Of a DNA stretch of 64,000 nt, positions 45,816 to 57,179 are shown one piece after another. How positions within the stretch are numbered: position 1 is the first letter of the stretch; each line of letters begins with the position of its first letter. The notes beneath the pieces are model-generated. The model searched no databases. It was not told the DNA's origin and saw nothing but the letters and a program-made list of their open reading frames with translations. The stretch spans positions 49,814,469 to 49,878,468 of the forward strand of contig CM076996.1 of assembly GCA_039090855.1 (NCBI GenBank), given 5' to 3'. The DNA comes from Macrothele yani. Lineage: Eukaryota > Arthropoda > Arachnida > Araneae > Macrothelidae. Made by a program: the position numbers and the translations under genes.

Positions 45816-45998
45816 GATCAATACTATTGACGATTAATAAGCAGTCTTAAATAGTTGCCTAGGTTACATGGTGACGCACGTGAAGACGTATTTCGCATAT
45901 ACGCTGTGTAAGTGACGTTTACGAACATCTGCATGAAAGTTCCTAATTCAGTAGCCGGTGTGTGTACGTGTGTGTCTGTGTAAAGGGGGTGTGGTACA

Positions 45999-46090
45999 AA
46001 ATGTCGACGGTCAAAATGTCGACACGGTCAAAATGTCCAGAGTCAAAATGTCGACACGGTCATAATGTCGACAGGGTCCAGAAAATGTCC
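45999..46090 (+). repeat. Short repeats AAAATGTCGAC at the left outer end
   Basis: Five or so copies of CAAAATGTCGACACGGT-type 14-18 bp words, preceded by GGGGGTGTGGTACAAAATG. They sit outside the 131-bp array and may be the true terminal sequence of the MULE. The right arm lacks them within the window. Confidence 0.7.
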
Positions 46091-46099
46091 GCATTGTAC

Positions 46100-46856
46100 T
46101 CCACTTCAGACCGTAGACGGTTTTTGGAAGGTGTCGGAGCCAGGAGTCAAAGGGCCCCCTTACAAAATGTTCGTAAACGTTAGTTTTCAATTTTAAACAA
46201 CCAAATTTGGTAAACTATGTCATGGTACTCTAACTTAGACGGTAGACGGTTTTTGGAACGCTTCGAGGCTTGGGGGTCAGAGCCCCTCCCGTACAAATTT
46301 TCGTAAAATCTACAGTTTTCAATTTAGAACCACCAAATTTGGTATACTATCTCACGAAACTTGAACTTAGACTGTAGACGGTTTTTGGAAGGGGGTCAGA
46401 GCCCCCATAAAATTTTTCGTAAAATCTACCATTTTCAATTTAGAACCTCCAAATTTGGCATACTATCCCATGGTACTCTAACTTAGACGGTAGACGGATT
46501 TTGGAACGGGACGGGGCCCGGGGTGTAAGAGTCCCCCATTCAAAATTTTCGTAAAAACTACAGTTTTCAATTTAGGACCACCAAATTTGGTATACTATCT
46601 CATGGTACTCTAACTTAGACGGTATACGGTTTTTGGAACGGGTCGGATCCCGGGAGTCAGAGCCTCCCATACAAACTTTTCGTAAAATCTAGTTTTCAAT
46701 TTAGAACCACCAAATTTTATATAAATACTATTTCATGAAACTAACTTAGACGGTAGACGGTTTTAGGGAGGGGTCGGAGCCCGGAATGTCAGAGCCCCCA
46801 TGCAAAATTTTCGTAAAAACTACAGTTTTCAATTTAGAACCACCAAATTTAGTATA
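46100..46856 (+). repeat. 131-bp tandem array, left outer part
   Basis: Six units marked by TAGACGGTTTTTGGAA at about 46113, 46242, 46374, 46490, 46622 and 46753 (spacings 116-132). Each unit ends CCACCAAATTTGGTATACTA. Some frames are open by chance; nothing suggests coding. Confidence 0.9.
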
Positions 46857-46974
46857 CCGTGTTTCCCCGAAAATAAGACCGGGTCTTAAATTAATTTTTG
46901 CTCCAAAAGACGCATTAGGGTTTTTTTTCAGGGGATGTCTTATTTTTTCATGTACTACCAACTTTTATTCTTTT

Positions 46975-47150
46975 TTTTTCATCTACATTTATTCATTTAT
47001 TCATGTGCAAAAATCTACATTTATTCATGTACGAAAATCTATATTTATTCATGTACAAAAATCTACATTTATTCATGTACAAAAATCTACATTTATTCAT
47101 GTACAAAAATCTACATTTATTCATGTACAAAAATCTACATTTATTCAAAT
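46975..47150 (+). repeat. 24-bp minisatellite at the pogo transposase end
   Basis: Seven copies of ATTTATTCATGTACAAAAAT-type units, ending next to the stop codon side of the transposase at about 47141. Coding in three plus frames is a by-product of the 24-bp period. Confidence 0.9.
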
Positions 47151-48332
47151 ACAGTCATGTCATCTTCTTCTGTAACATCGTCATAACTTTCCAAACCCCG
47201 AATTCCGGCCTGAATTTCTTGCGACTCCATTTCCTGTAGAACTATTGACCCCAATCTCTCACGTCCAGCAATAAAGCTGTCCTTAAATGAACACTTCTGG
47301 TCCATGTAGCCTGCTCTTAGAGCATTGGCAACACAGCTGTTAGTGATTTTATCCCATGAACTCTTTACCCAAATCACAACCTCTTGCAGGCTAAGCTTCA
47401 CAAAGTTTCCACGCTCATTTCTCTCCATTTTACTTTCAATGTAGTCATTGATTTCCATGCGCAAATGATTCTTGAATGGCTTGTTTATTGCAATATCAAT
47501 AGTTTGGAGATAGGCATTCATTCCTGCGGGAATCATTATTTGATCTAATGTTCTCTCTGCAAGGAAATTCTTCTTGTCTTTAGTGCGGTGAGTGCTAGCT
47601 GAATTCCAGTCAAGCAGACCTCTTTGGATACCTTGCAAAACAAGTGACAGCATCAAATCGACTCATTTGCTTATAACTGCTTGTGTGTACCAGGCTTTTT
47701 CGGTTTTAAGAAAATAAATGCCTGAAACACGTTCAATCTTATCTTTCTTGCCCTTAGTGATGATTAGAGGTGGAGGCACCCCTCTGATCAATTGTCGTTT
47801 GAGATCCTTGGCCCATAAACACTGCAGTTTCATCCATAGCAATCATATTGGAGCTATCAACAAAGCAATTGAAGGCAAGTGCACGTTTAATAACTTCAGC
47901 ATCTTCCAGCTTGAACAGTGTTGTCGATCTTGTTAGAGACAGTTCATATCGCTGAAGAAAGCCATCCAGCCAGCGTTGTGATACTTTATATTCTTCTGGG
48001 GATATTTCTAACTCTGGTGCCATTGCAAGGGCAAATGCTTGATTATCAGCCCAGCGCACAGCCAAAGCCTTTGCTCTCCTGTCAGCAATCCATTCACAGA
48101 TGATGTCTTCCAGCTCAGGAAATAATGGTTGCCGACCTGATCCACACGTGCGCTTCTTAGCATTTCTGTCGTCCACCTGCTGACTGAGGTTATCGTACTC
48201 TGCTCTCCATTTTCGGACCATTCGGAGATCCAACGTCTTCTCTTTGCAGAAAGCCGTAAGATTTTTGCCCTGGGAGTCCTCCACGATTCCTTTCTTGTAC
48301 TCGACGGAATAGCTCTTTCTTTTTGCGCTCAT
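47141..48332 (-). pseudogene. pogo-like transposase
   Basis: N-terminal helix-turn-helix MSAKRKSYSVEYKKGIVEDS, then a CENPB-type second domain (FPELEDIICEWIADRRAKAL, YKVSQRWLDGFLQRYELSLT), then the DDE core start NMIAMDETAVFMGQGSQTTI with the first Asp. Frameshift and stop between 47754 and 47656. The second half reads LLDWNSASTHRTKDKKNFLA (the family has D near this WDS/N motif; here Asn), DQIMIPAGMNAYLQTIDIAI and a C-terminus of acidic residues ending DDMTVFE. The middle of the core is short, so some codons are lost. Otherwise well conserved; this is a fairly recent family in this genome. Confidence 0.9.
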
Positions 48333-48571
48333 CTTGTCTGGGGGTCAAAATATTATTCCCTTTACATCTACCATTAAATCAAGTGTTATTTGAAGACTGC
48401 GTTAATTGTTAATCGACACAGGAGTGGCAACAAAAATGATGACAGTTAAGAATGTACGTTCGCCCAAAATATTAACTCTCTCATTTTTAAATAATTATTT
48501 CGGTCACCGTTGCCAACACAATAACTTGGACAGGCACGAACCCCTTTCGTAATCCACTGAAGGCGGTTTTC
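48333..48571. other. pogo 5' flank, no gene
   Basis: Noncoding sequence upstream of the pogo transposase start. No regulatory motif recognised. Confidence 0.4.
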
Positions 48572-48810
48572 ATTTTTCATTTCATTTCATTTTATTATTT
48601 CTGCTGTTACAGGTTGTTGAATAATGATAACAATTATTGACAGTTATAAAATAACAGCAAGGAAGCTCCAGGAAAAGGCCTCATTGAGTCCTGCCTAGCC
48701 CGCAGCTCCCTGAAGGAAATTTACAAGTCAAGTACAGCAATGTACACCACCAGCCATTAGTATAACTCTTTCTCTCCCCCCCCCCCCCACCCTGTTATTC
48801 CCTCAAATAG

Positions 48811-51736
48811 TTAGCTTAATAGGTATGCTTTTAATTTTTTCTTATAGAGCTTAAAGTTATTAATCAATGTCAGTTCTCTGGGCAATGAATTCCAAAACGC
48901 CGGCCCACAATTATTTAAACTTTGTTTCATAGTTAAAGTTTTAGGGAGCACTGGTATAAGTGCCTGTTGATTTCTTGTATTATATTGATGCGTATATGTA
49001 GATATTTTAATAAATTCCTGCTCTATGTTATTTTTTATTCTTTTGTACATGATTTTACCCAAATTAAAATTATATAGTTGTTTAATAGTCATTATGATAT
49101 ATTTGTTAGGGTCAACTCTTGTATATGTATGTATACATGATTGAGAAAAAATAACATTATTACAACTATATTTTAAATCTAATAATCTAGTATACTTGTT
49201 TTGAAGTATTTGTAATTTTTTGATATTAGATCGAGTTGTTTGACCCCATGTTAACATACAGTAGTTAAGGTGTGTATGAACTAAAGTAAAATATGTTAAT
49301 TTTGATGTTTTAACAGTAAGATTTGTCAGAACATAACTTACAATTCCTATATTTTTTGATAATTTATTCAAGAGATTATCAATGTGTTTATTCCATTTTA
49401 AATCATTATTAAATTTGATAGCTAAGTAAGTAAACTCATTTTCTATTTCAATTGATTTCTTGTCGAGAAGTAATGGTATATTAATAAGTTTACTTGTTTG
49501 TTGTCTTGAAAAAAACTGCTTTAGTTTTATCTGTATTTAATACAAGTTCATTAGCAGCCAACCAATTTGTGTATTTTTGCAATTCAATATTACTTAGTAA
49601 AATTATTTTTTCTGGATTAGTACCCTTAAATAACAATGTAGTGTCATCTGCATAGAGGATAATGCTGGATTCAGATTCGATGTTAAAAATGTCATTAATG
49701 TAGATATTAAATAATAATGGTCCAAGTATTGTGAACCTTGGGGTACACCCAGTTTAATATTTTCCTTTGTTGAGTAATAATCCCCCAGTTGAGTGAACTG
49801 AATTCTGTTTGATAAGTAATTTGTAAAGAGTACATGAGCAGTACCACTTATTCCTATATTATGTAGTTTTGATAGTAATATGTTATGGTTTAATGTGTCA
49901 AAAGCCTTTGTTAAATCCAAAAAAAAAAATAGCAACAGTTAAGTTTTTTTCCTCAAAAATTTTCTGAATTATGTCTTGAATATGGAGAAGAGCAAGATCT
50001 GTTGATTTATTTGATCGAAATCCAAATTGGTTTTTGTCAATAACTTTATATTTCTGTAAGTAGGATAACAATTTATTGTAAATTTGTTTTTCAAGTAATT
50101 TTGCAAAAATTGATGTCTTAGGTATTGGGCGATAATTATTTTCATCATTGTGTGATCCTGCTTTATATTTAGGGGCAATTTTTGTAATTTTCAGCTTATC
50201 AGGAAAAATTCCTGTATCAAGAACAAAATTAAAAATTTGAAGTAAAGGATCGGATATCTCATCTGCAATATATTTAATTGCCCGTGAGTTAATTTCATCA
50301 GATCCTGAACCTGATGATATTCTTATGTTCTGAAATTCCACTAACAATTCAGTTTTTGTAATATCTGTAAAATGAAAATTATTAGGGAGATATGATTTTT
50401 GTAAATAACTAGAGTAATGTGTATTAACCCTTTTTAACTTTTGTTTTATTGTAACTGGGGTAGTTGTAAAATGATGATTCAGTTGTGTAGCAATGTCCTG
50501 TTGATTGCTTATTTTCATATTATTTATAGTTAGGTGAGATGGTAATATCGTTTTAGGTGTCCTACCAAGTAATTGATTAAGATGCTTCCATGTTAGTTTA
50601 GATGAATTTTGTGAGAATATATTAGCATAATAATTCCTTTTAGTAGTTCTTAATTCAGAGTTCAGCCTATTTCTATATTGTTTAAAATAATTAAAATCTG
50701 ATTGTTGTCTAGTTTTAAGGAATTTAGAATATAACTTATTCCTTTTTTTAATGCACTTAAGTAATGTATCTGTAATCCATGGTTTTCGAAAACTTTTTCT
50801 AGATTTATTGCTTAGTACTGAAATAGGAAAACATATGTCATAGATATCTTTTAGTTTTGTAAAAAATATTTCATATTTTAAATTAGGTGATGAATATGTG
50901 TCAAATTCGCTCCAGTTTAAATTCTTTAATTTATTTTTAAAGATTTCTAGATTTTTTTTGTTTATAAGTCTCATTTTAGAAACTTCATGTATTTGAGCCT
51001 TTCGAAGTATGTGTTTATGAATAATAAAAATAGGTAAATGATCAATAAAATTAAACTCCAATATTCCCGCAATAATTGGATCTTGTTGAATGTTAGTAAT
51101 ACACAAATCCAAAATTGTTTTAGAATGGGTAGTTATTCTGGTTGGCAATGTGATGGTATTTACAAATCCTGATGAATTTAAAATATAAATTAATTGCTTA
51201 GTTATAGAATTATCCTGGGAAATATCAATATTTAAATCTCCCATGATAATAGTTTTTTTCTTAACAAGGTTAGCATAGTTTAGAAATTCACTTAATATAT
51301 TTAGACATATATTATAATCAGATTTAGGTTGCCTATAACTCACCATGATTATGTAGAATTCATTTTGAATAGTTAATATTTCTATGATAGAGTTTGTTAT
51401 AGTAAAGTTGTTAACAGTTGAAAAGTCCCTATATTGATTATTAACATATATTGCAATGCCCCCTCCTCTTGAGTAATTTCTATTTAGGTTGAATATGGTA
51501 TAATTAGTTAACTGTGTTGAATAATCCCCACTTGGAAACCATGTTTCAGTTATGCAGACAATATCTATCGCTGACTTAATTAAGTGTAATAAAGTCTCCA
51601 GAAGTGTAATTTTGTTTGTTAGTGATCCTGCATTAATATATATAATTTTTAATGAATTATTTAGGTTAGTTGTTATTAAGTGGTTCAACTGTTCAACTGA
51701 ATAATAGCCACCCATCTTGTCCCCCACATCCCCCAT
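48811..51736 (-). pseudogene. CR1-type LINE ORF2: endonuclease and RT
   Basis: Start MGDVGDKMGGYYSVEQLNHL at 51736. Endonuclease: LKIIYINAGSLTNKITLLET, VCITETWFPSGDY, IIMGDLNIDIS and FIDHLPIF (conserved Asn, Glu, Asp and His positions visible). Reverse transcriptase: KITKIAPKYKAGSHNDENNY, KNQFGFRSNKSTDLALLHIQ, then a frameshift near 49900 at an A run, FLDLTKAFDTLNH, KLGVPQGS, and in another frame YADDTTLLF near 49650. The C-terminal piece at 48811-49371 ends NFKLYKKKLKAYLLS, typical of CR1-group proteins. The 612-codon first frame is the longest intact coding stretch in the window. Confidence 0.92.
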
Positions 51737-51776
51737 TTTAGCCCTTATAATTTATAATTTAATCAAGTCATTAAGA

Positions 51777-52550
51777 GGAGTTCATAAATTGATGTAGTTC
51801 CTCAATAGTCAGTATTTTCTTTTTTGAGCTTCTTCATTTCATTTATGAATAGTTTCCATTCCATGTCCATGCGTACTTGAGCCTTTACTGCTGCACCAGT
51901 GTCCTTGCTTCCCAGTACAGATGTTTATTGTAAGGGGTAAGATTTTCGTTTAAGTAGATTCTTGTTGCCCTTAAACCAGGCATTAGATCATTATTATAGG
52001 TAACAGTTTTTTTCTTGGACATCCAAATGTTCCTAGTTGTTCTTGATTTGAACTGGATGAGCACTACTGAGTCTTGAGTCCTTTTATGCTTAGTTGGTAA
52101 AGAGTGAACAATATCAATATCTTTTGATAGATCCTTATCTATATGTAATTTAGTTGCTAAGAGATCAACAAGGTTATTCAGATCTTCCTGAGATGCAATA
52201 TTTGAAAGACCAATTCCATGTATTTCTATGTTTCTCAGCCTTTGATATTGATTCAGTTTATTTAATTCTTTATTTAATAATTTATTCTGTTGAAAATTAT
52301 TCCTTTCCTGTATTTGAAGAGATTCTAATTTATTTTTTAGATCTTCATTTCTGTGTTCTAGTACTGTACATTTCGAAAGAACACTATCATACCGTTCACT
52401 CAAAAACTCAACAGAACGTTTGATATCTCTTAATTCCTCCCTCAGTTCTGGAATATAGTTTTGTTTAATTTCACTTATTTCCATCCTGAGTTCAGCAATA
52501 GAATCAAGCTTTGAACTGATATCTGTTAAAGATTGCTTAATAAAATTCAT
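51777..52550 (-). pseudogene. CR1-type LINE ORF1: coiled coil and FP25-like domain
   Basis: Start MNFIKQSLTDISSKLDSIAE at 52550. Residues about 1-110 are a heptad-rich coiled coil (ISEIKQNYIPELREELRDIK, LNKELNKLNQYQRLRNIEIH). Then comes a domain like the baculovirus FP25 / LINE ORF1 RNA-binding fold: NLVDLLATKLHIDKDLSKDI, VVLIQFKSRTTRNIWMSKKK, YLNENLTPYNKHLYWEARTL. A stop after residue 221 precedes a recognisable end, KYAWTWNGNYS, in the same frame, so the original protein was about 255 residues. ORF1 proteins bind element RNA. Confidence 0.85.
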
Positions 52551-52600
52551 ATCAAAGTCATTAAAGTCAGTTTTAGCTTTACTTGTGTTTATGGTACCTT

Positions 52601-53770
52601 GTTTTTTTTTTGGGACCCATGACAGTAAATTTCAATTAATTTTTACTTAATTTTTACTCCATAACAGTAATTTTCACTTAATTTTGTTGTCAGTTTCTGC
52701 CGCTGTGCAACAGATGGCAGCATCACACTATCTCATCACCTAAATTTCTTTCTTTTATTTATTTTTATCAAAATTTTCAATATATTTTTGTTTCAGTTGT
52801 CACCCGTTTTTTTTCTTTTACTCAATAACCTAGTCATGTGGTATTTAGGTTCACAATCAACAAAAGTCCATAGAACATCAGTCAATAATTTCAAAGTTGA
52901 AGAAGTAAAAATTTACCTTTAACTAACGAAACACTAATATCCATTAGTTTGCAGACAAAAACACAAAATGCAGACAGCAATCCCGAACAAGAGCAAACAC
53001 TTGAAGACATGACGGCGTAGTACAACACAATTTTTGGCTCCCCTAATTTCATCTGATAGCCACGAATCCACAGCCTATCTACCTGAGTGACCTGCCTCCA
53101 GTAATTACCGCAATTTCCGGAGCTCTTATCTTGCATATGGATGCACAGAACACCATGAATCCGCAATAAACTTCAAAAACACCCAAATACTACATCGAAA
53201 AACACTTCAACCAACAAAATATGATTGGCTTGAGCATAGTTGTATGTCAACATCGCGACTTGACTTGACGTTCATCTCCCGCTAGCTCTCTGAACCGGTT
53301 AGAACCCTTCTTACATTTTCTTTGAGTTAGCATGTGTCCCACTCCCCATTTCTAAAAAACCCACCTCTTGATGAATAACTTTTCCACCAAAGATAGCGTT
53401 CACCGGTAAAGTTTCCCACGTCGGACTCCCTTTTCGGAACTGAATGTTACAGCTGCCGAACAAAAGACGGCTTCTTTTCATCTCCCGCTAGCTCTCTGAA
53501 CCGAACTGATTGCATGCGCCATAATTACAAAAACCATATCCTCGGCTGAGTTCAAAGTCAATCGGCTTTCTCTCTTACTCTGAATATTCAAGGCAAATTA
53601 AATTCATGAACAGGGTCTTCAGTTTCTTTGAACAGTGACAGGCTGGCTGACTACGGTACTACGTATCGTAACTGGGACTTATTTTCGGGGTAGGGCTTAT
53701 ATTACGAGCATCCGAAAAAATCATGCTAGGGCTTATTTTCCGGATAGGTCTTACCTTCGAGGAAATACGG
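52601..53770. other. pogo right flank, no gene
   Basis: Noncoding. TTTTTACTTAATTTTTACTC is locally repeated near 52640. CATCTCCCGCTAGCTCTCTG occurs twice (53273 and 53479), a direct repeat of unknown meaning. GGGCTTATTTTCCGG near the right end repeats inner terminal sequence. Confidence 0.45.
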
Positions 53771-54605
53771 TACTGTCTCATGGTACTCTAACTTAGACGG
53801 TAGACGGTTTTTGGAACGGATCGGGGCCCGGGGAGTCAGGGCCCGCAGATACAAAATTTTCGTACAATCTAGTTTTCAATTTAGAACCACCAGATTTTAT
53901 ATACTATCTCATGAAACTAACTTAGACTGTAACGGTTTATGGAAGGGGTCGGAGCCAGGGGGTCAGAGCCTTCCCCCCATACAACATTTTTGTACAATCT
54001 ACAGTTTTCAATGTAGAACCACCAAATTTCGTGTACTATCTCACGAAACTCTAACTTAGACTGTAGACGGTTTTTGGAATTGGTTGGAGCCCGGGGGGTC
54101 AGAGCCACTCATACAAAATTTTCGTAAAACCTACAGTTTTCAATTCGGAACCACTAAATTAGTAAACTATCTCATGGTACTGTAACTTATACGGTAGATG
54201 GTTTCTGGAACGGGACGGGGCACGGTGTGCAACCGGGCCCCATTCAAAATTTTCGTAAAACTTACAGTTTTTCATTTAGAGCCACCAAATTTGGTATACT
54301 ATTTCATGGTGCTCTAATTTAGACGGTAGACTATTTTTGGAAGAGGTCGGGGCCCCGGGTCAAAGGGTCCTCACGCAAAATGTTCCTAAAATCTACCGCT
54401 TTCAATTTAGAACCACCAAATTTGGTATACGATCTCATGGTACTCGGACGTAGACGGTAGACTTTTTTTTGGAATTTGTTGGTGCCCGGGGTCTGTGGGC
54501 TCCCATACAAAATTTTCGTGTAATCTACAGTTTCCAATTTAGAACCATCAAATTGTGTATACTACCTCATTGTATTCTAACGTAGACCGCAGACGGAGAG
54601 GGTCG
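53771..54605 (+). repeat. 131-bp tandem array, left inner part
   Basis: Seven units with marker GTAGACGG at about 53800, 53929, 54063, 54194, 54326, 54457 and 54589 (spacing 129-134). It continues the array at 46100-46856 in the same orientation across the pogo insertion. Confidence 0.9.
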
Positions 54606-55860
54606 GGGCCCGGGGTTAAGTGGCCCAATTCAGCACTCCAATACCTCACCTACGGTCGGAGTTAGAGGCCGTAGATAACAATAAAGTGCAAAAATATCCG
54701 GGTAATGGTGTATTAAAAACACAAATTAGTAAACGTTAACTTTTACCACCAACGGGTGCCTTATCAGGCAGAAATACAATGTAATGTAAATAATGTAAAT
54801 TCTTTTTTCTTTCGTATAATTAAATTAACTAAATCAAAAAATTTAAAATAAGTTTACTGGAAATTTACGGAAATATATTTTTCATTCATTAACTTTCAGC
54901 CGCTGAACTTGGTGATTCTACAAATAGTAATATTTACCCGGGAAACACCGGGTACCCCTGCTAGTAGGAACTAAAGATAATGTTACACTTCTAGTCAGGT
55001 ACAAAACAATAATTATAAAGCCCTAGGCCTGGGCCTTTTTAGCAATTTTTAGTCCGCCGTGCTAATTTTCATAAGGTTTGCATAGAAGTCCAAGATTTTA
55101 GCATTGCGCTTTACTGAGGTTGAAACTATTAAGCAGACCCTAGGCTTAGGGCTTTTTGATAGTTTTCAGTCCTCCGAGCTGATATTTATATAGTTTTCAT
55201 AGAAAATAAAATTAATTCTTTTGAAATATTACTCGAGCACAAAGCATTAGTAGATACGCCCGATGCCTAGGCATATGCATTTTTAGTAATTTTTATAATG
55301 CTGTGATCATATGAGGTTTGCATGACAAATCAATTTAAGAGTGTTACGCTTATTAAAAATTCTTTGAAAGACCTAGGCCTAGCGGCCAATAATTAATATT
55401 TGGTGCCTAAGTGAAAGCGCAACTTTATTAACTTGATTTGCATGCAAACCTTATAAATATGAGTACAGCGATTAAAAGTTACTAAAGAGTTCTTGTAAGA
55501 AATGTTTTTGACAGAGTACAAGTGCAATTTACGAAATGCCGACAGGTCGAAATATCTAAAGAAAGTAGCAATGAAATTTTGAATATTTCTTTTTCTTCTT
55601 TTTATTTCAGTTTTAACACTTGTATTAAGTTCTGAAAACATATGTATTTCACCTACTTTTTATCTTCATTGTGCTTTTAACAGAATTTCTTACCATGTTT
55701 TGGGCATTTTATTTTGTGTGGTTGCATTTTTTATTGTTTTGGGCATTTCATTTTGTGTGGTTACTTGTTTTCATGTTTTGGGCATTTTACTTTGTATGGG
55801 TATTATTTTATGTTTTGGTTATTTTATTTTCTGTGATGGTTGTAATGTCGACAGAATGAA
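54606..55860 (+). repeat. MULE left arm, core and inner repeats
   Basis: 54640-54975 is the single-copy core shared with the right arm. 55020-55400 has about four units of 110-125 bp marked by CCCTAGGCCTGGGCC-type words. 55690-55850 repeats TTTTGGGCATTTTATTTTG. All three find inverted partners at 58860-61110. The left core lacks about 55 bp that the right one has near 61250. Confidence 0.85.
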
Positions 55861-57179
55861 AAGGGGAAACTGTGGACAGTCACGATACCTACTTGCTTAC
55901 AATTTTTTAAATACAGCAGATGGTTTTGTATTGATTTATACCACTTACTCATTAAGCGACTACAGGTTTCTTTAAATATGAACTTTTTCTCAGAGCCTTC
56001 TATTTCCTTTACCTAGCCTTTTCGGCTCCTCAATTTCTTTTCTTGGTTTTAGAATATTTTTCTTATTATTACTCTATTTTCTCATGTAAATTTTTTATGT
56101 AAGGTATGTCTACTCTATCGAAGGATTTTGCAATTATACATGGAGCCCTGTTGCTGAATTAAAAAAATATTTCCAACTGAAACAACGCAGTTCAGATATT
56201 TTCCCACTGTTAACCCAAAGAATGAAAACAAAAACAGCAAATCTGGGCAATAGTTTAGACATCAGACAGTACTTACTAGTAACCAGGCAAAGTTTTGAGG
56301 AAGAATGAGCTTAGGAATTTCTAACTCCAACAAAAAAGAATAACCGCCCTGTATCCCTCCCCATCCCCCAGTGCCGGCCTTTAGACGTCTTGAAACAGTA
56401 GTCCTAAGGACACATCTGTATCGTAATTGCCTGAGAATCCGTGAAAATCTTCTGGTGTCGTAGTAGAAAAACACACTTACTACTTCGCTTAAATTGCTTG
56501 GATGGTAATACCAACGAACAAAGTTTTGCTCTGGCATTAGGTTTCTGTTGCTTTTGATGGAATACTTTTCCTCTGGGGTTCACCGCTTTCAGTAAAGTCT
56601 TCAGAACACACGGGCATACACCCCAACGTAAAAAACCCGTTTCACGGCAATTAGAAACAATTAACGAAAGCTAGGTGCGGTACAGGAAATAAGTCGAGCG
56701 AGACGGATCTGAACTTAGAGATTCGGGGGAAGGTGTTGCATGAAAAACTGTGTTTGGCTTACAGACCATTTGGCACGTAGCGACGTAGGTCTTTTTTTAT
56801 ACGTTACGGGGTAAACAAATTGTCTTTTCAGTATTACAATTTTCCTTCATACGCATGGTGCAGCACAGAAAAAAAAATTGAATTAATTTTTGAGAATTAG
56901 CATGGTGGCTGGCGGCCCAGAATAGGCGGTCCAGTCCACGCCTGCAGTTGCCCCCGGAACGTGGCACCCGAGGGCTTCGCATCCGTTGATCCCCCGCTTG
57001 GAGCGTCCCGGCTGTAAGATACATGTACCTCTGTGTTTTGGAAAAACAAAAGATAAGATGCCGATCCCTAAACTTAACCTCTTCTTGTGACCACAGGTAC
57101 CAAAATCTTGAACTTCGCCTCAACCCTAACTGGAGAAACAGGCCTCACGTGATCGTCTGTAATTTAAGTGTTTTATTGA
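55861..57179. other. MULE 5' region, no gene
   Basis: Sequence between the left arm and the transposase start. A GC-rich patch at 56910-57010 contrasts with the AT-rich surroundings and could be a promoter or an untranslated exon (inference). No repeat recognised. Confidence 0.4.

Larger units (their letters stand above)
48572..52600 (-). mobile_element. CR1-type LINE inside pogo
   Basis: Two-ORF non-LTR retrotransposon reading leftward. The tail is a short AAATG-type repeat on the minus strand (48572-48600). A C run at 48776-48789 sits in its 3' untranslated region. The 5' edge is not sharply visible; pogo noncoding sequence resumes after about 52600. CR1/Rex1/L2 group by protein pattern. 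Confidence 0.8.
46857..53770 (-). mobile_element. pogo-like DNA transposon inside the array
   Basis: Ends CCGTGTTTCCCCGAAAATAA (left) and CCGTATTTCCTCGAAGGTAA (right, opposite strand), with TA at 46855-46856 and 53771-53772. With one TA removed the flanks join as a normal array unit (GTATACTGTCTCATGG), so insertion into a pre-existing array is clear. It encodes a CENPB/jerky-type pogo transposase on the minus strand and is expanded by a LINE. Confidence 0.93.

Noticed and set aside
46100..46856. Centromeric satellite
   Set aside because: Arrays are short, occur as an inverted pair around a MULE transposase, and share the flanking core, so a transposon arm explains them better.
46975..47150. 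Regular short repeats that might suggest a CRISPR array
   Set aside because: The units are contiguous with no unique spacers, there are no cas genes, and the sequence is eukaryotic transposon DNA.
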